NCBI GenBank assembly: GCA_012295275.1
Contig: CM022666.1
Span: forward strand, 422,501 to 440,000
Origin: Chrysomallon squamiferum
Lineage: Eukaryota; Mollusca; Gastropoda; Neomphalida; Peltospiridae
DNA length: 17,500 nucleotides
Direction of reading: 5' to 3'
A program made the translations under genes and the position numbers. The notes below the pieces were generated by a model. It had not been told where the DNA came from and did not search any database. It saw only the letters and a list, made by a program, of their open reading frames with translations. Below are positions 16,440 to 17,500 of this stretch, one piece after another; positions within the stretch are counted from its first letter, which is position 1; the number at the start of each line of letters is the position of its first letter.

Positions 16440-16708
16440 CGTAGTCCACAGTTTTATTTCATTTATATTCTTCATTTATTTATTTATTTATTTTATTCTT
16501 ACTAAGATAAAATATGTACATTTGTCCGTTCTCCTACCCTTTAACTTTTCTCACTTCTGTTTGCATACGTGAGTGTTTAAATGTGCGTACGTCTGTTTGT
16601 CTGGTTGTTTGTTCGTACATGTCTGTGATATGTCAAACTAACGTATGAAAAAAAAAAATAAGACTTTGAAACGTTTTTCTAAACGTCAGTTTCAAAAACA
16701 AATACGGA
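16440..16708. other. Unique sequence with short ATTT repeat
   Basis: TTTATTTATTTATTTATTTTATT at about 16474-16497, CTGTTTGTCTGGTTGTTTGTT near 16590, and a 9-base A run near 16649. No gene or RNA recognised. Confidence 0.5.
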
Positions 16709-16804
16709 CACGTAGAAAAACAGCCACGTAGAAAAACGGACACGTAGAAAAACAGCCACGTAGAAAAACGGACACGTAGAAAAACGGCCACGTAGAAAAA
16801 CGGA
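16709..16804. repeat. 16-bp minisatellite, 6 copies with 32-bp alternation
   Basis: CACGTAGAAAAACGGA-type units start at 16709, 16725, 16741, 16757, 16773 and 16789, with a seventh broken copy (CACATGATATC) at 16805. The last bases alternate: AGC, GGA, AGC, GGA, then GGC, GGA, so the array grew partly by duplicating a 32-base pair of units. Unit length is not a multiple of three and no frame stays open across it. Confidence 0.97.
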
Positions 16805-16810
16805 CACATG

Positions 16811-17000
16811 ATATCAGCCGAGCTTAATTAATACGTCGTCTTAATAGAGATTAAGTAAACATGTTCTCGTGTTAAATGTTGATTATCATTAATAATAGCA
16901 CGGTATTGTATTAATATACATCAGCCATTAATAATAAGACTGAAACTTTAATGAAGTAGCCGAGGATTTTCGCAGATAATTATTTGTTAAGAAAATTCTG
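16811..17000. promoter_or_regulatory. ATTA-rich unique island, candidate homeodomain-type cis-element
   Basis: Contains TTAATTAA (16824-16831), CTTAATAGAGATTAAG (a 6-base-arm inverted repeat at 16840-16855), GTAAACA (16855-16861, a forkhead-type word) and the exact 11-base repeat CATTAATAATA at 16887-16897 and 16926-16936. ATTA words are expected often in AT-rich DNA, so the excess is only suggestive. No coding frame. Confidence 0.25.
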
Positions 17001-17148
17001 TCTCAGATTGGTTCTGTGTGTAACAAAACCAGTAGGAAGCGCATGATTAATGTTTAAAACAGCTAATTATAAACAAAATCAACAACAGAACAAAATACAC
17101 GTCTTCAGTTAGGTAGCAACAAAAACAAGATCAGCCTATTCATCCATT
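17001..17148. other. Short unique spacer
   Basis: AT-rich, no open frame or repeat recognised. Confidence 0.5.
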
Positions 17149-17288
17149 AACACACGCGCATACACACAGACACACACACACATACATACACACATACACA
17201 CATACATACAGACACACACACATACATACATGCATACAATCAGACACACACATAAATACAGACATACACACAAGCATACATACATACA
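17149..17288. repeat. Mixed (CA)n/(CATA)n microsatellite
   Basis: An irregular mixture of ACACAC, ACATAC and CAGACA words. It is complementary in sense to the GT/TATG tracts at 3765-4760 and 6991-7093. Val-Cys-Met-Tyr frames on the minus strand are repeat translations. Confidence 0.95.
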
Positions 17289-17315
17289 AAGATATATATC
17301 TATGTTCGTATTGGT

Positions 17316-17387
17316 AGTTGTAGTAGGAGTAGTAGTAGTAGTAGTGGTAGCAGTATCAGCAACAGTAGCAAAAACTATTAGTAACAA

Positions 17388-17421
<34 letters not shown>

Positions 17422-17500
17422 TATAGCTGTAGTAGTAGTAGTAGCAGCAGTAGTAGTAACAGCAACAGTAGCAAAAACTGTATTAGTTACAGTAGTAGTA
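17316..17500. repeat. (AGT)n array with a larger nested repeat, cut by window edge
   Basis: AGT units with AGC, AAC and TAT variants. A longer compound block, CAGCAACAGTAGCAAAAACT followed by (A/GTA)TTAGT-(A)AC, appears at about 17356 and again at about 17460, so a roughly 100-base segment containing the AGT runs was itself duplicated. It continues beyond 17500. Confidence 0.95.

Overview
This window looks like non-coding metazoan DNA. It is AT-rich and packed with microsatellites ((AG)n, (ATT)n, (TATG)n, (GT)n, (ATTT)n), has many poly(A)/poly(T) tracts and at least six minisatellite or satellite arrays, and carries a broken non-LTR retrotransposon fragment. There are no bacterial-style gene blocks, operons or CRISPR arrays. 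The repeat spectrum, especially the long (TGTA)n and (AG)n runs, fits a lophotrochozoan such as a mollusc. That is an inference from repeat style only; no marker gene fixes the taxon.

Layout. 1-450: (AG)n, (ATT)n and twin poly(A) tracts. 450-2000: AT-rich unique DNA. 2000-3500: compound (ATT/GTT)n, (GA)n, poly(A), (AAT)n and a 108-base (TC)n, with more GC-rich unique islands between them. 3760-4760: GT-rich DNA becoming a 70-100 bp minisatellite, followed directly by a stretch ending in a consensus splice donor at 4914/4915, the best candidate for a host exon edge. 5930-6540: an 18-bp-like degenerate repeat and a 21-bp repeat. 6990-7110: (TATG)n. 7680-8100: a unique, possibly regulatory island and a possible DNA-transposon end. 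8860-9735: a 67-bp satellite of 12 copies. 9835-10090: a 21-bp alternating minisatellite. 11125-11745: a 56-bp satellite that decays towards its left side. 11745-11960: an unusually GC-rich unique island. 14491-14724: a 15-bp minisatellite. 15488-15904: the reverse-transcriptase fragment. 16100-16440: a possible coding exon or old repeat next to a tRNA-like remnant. 16709-16804: a 16/32-bp minisatellite. 16810-17000: an ATTA-rich unique island. 17150-17500: CA/CATA and AGT repeats.

Most long open frames are translations of simple repeats. Several arrays have units divisible by three (15, 18, 21 bp) and so stay open in several frames at once. I find no complete protein-coding gene. The window is best read as intronic or intergenic DNA with one recognisable retroelement fossil, two weak candidate exons, one good candidate 5' exon boundary and several islands that could be regulatory. 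I see no convincing new biological system; the most informative structures are the tandem arrays.
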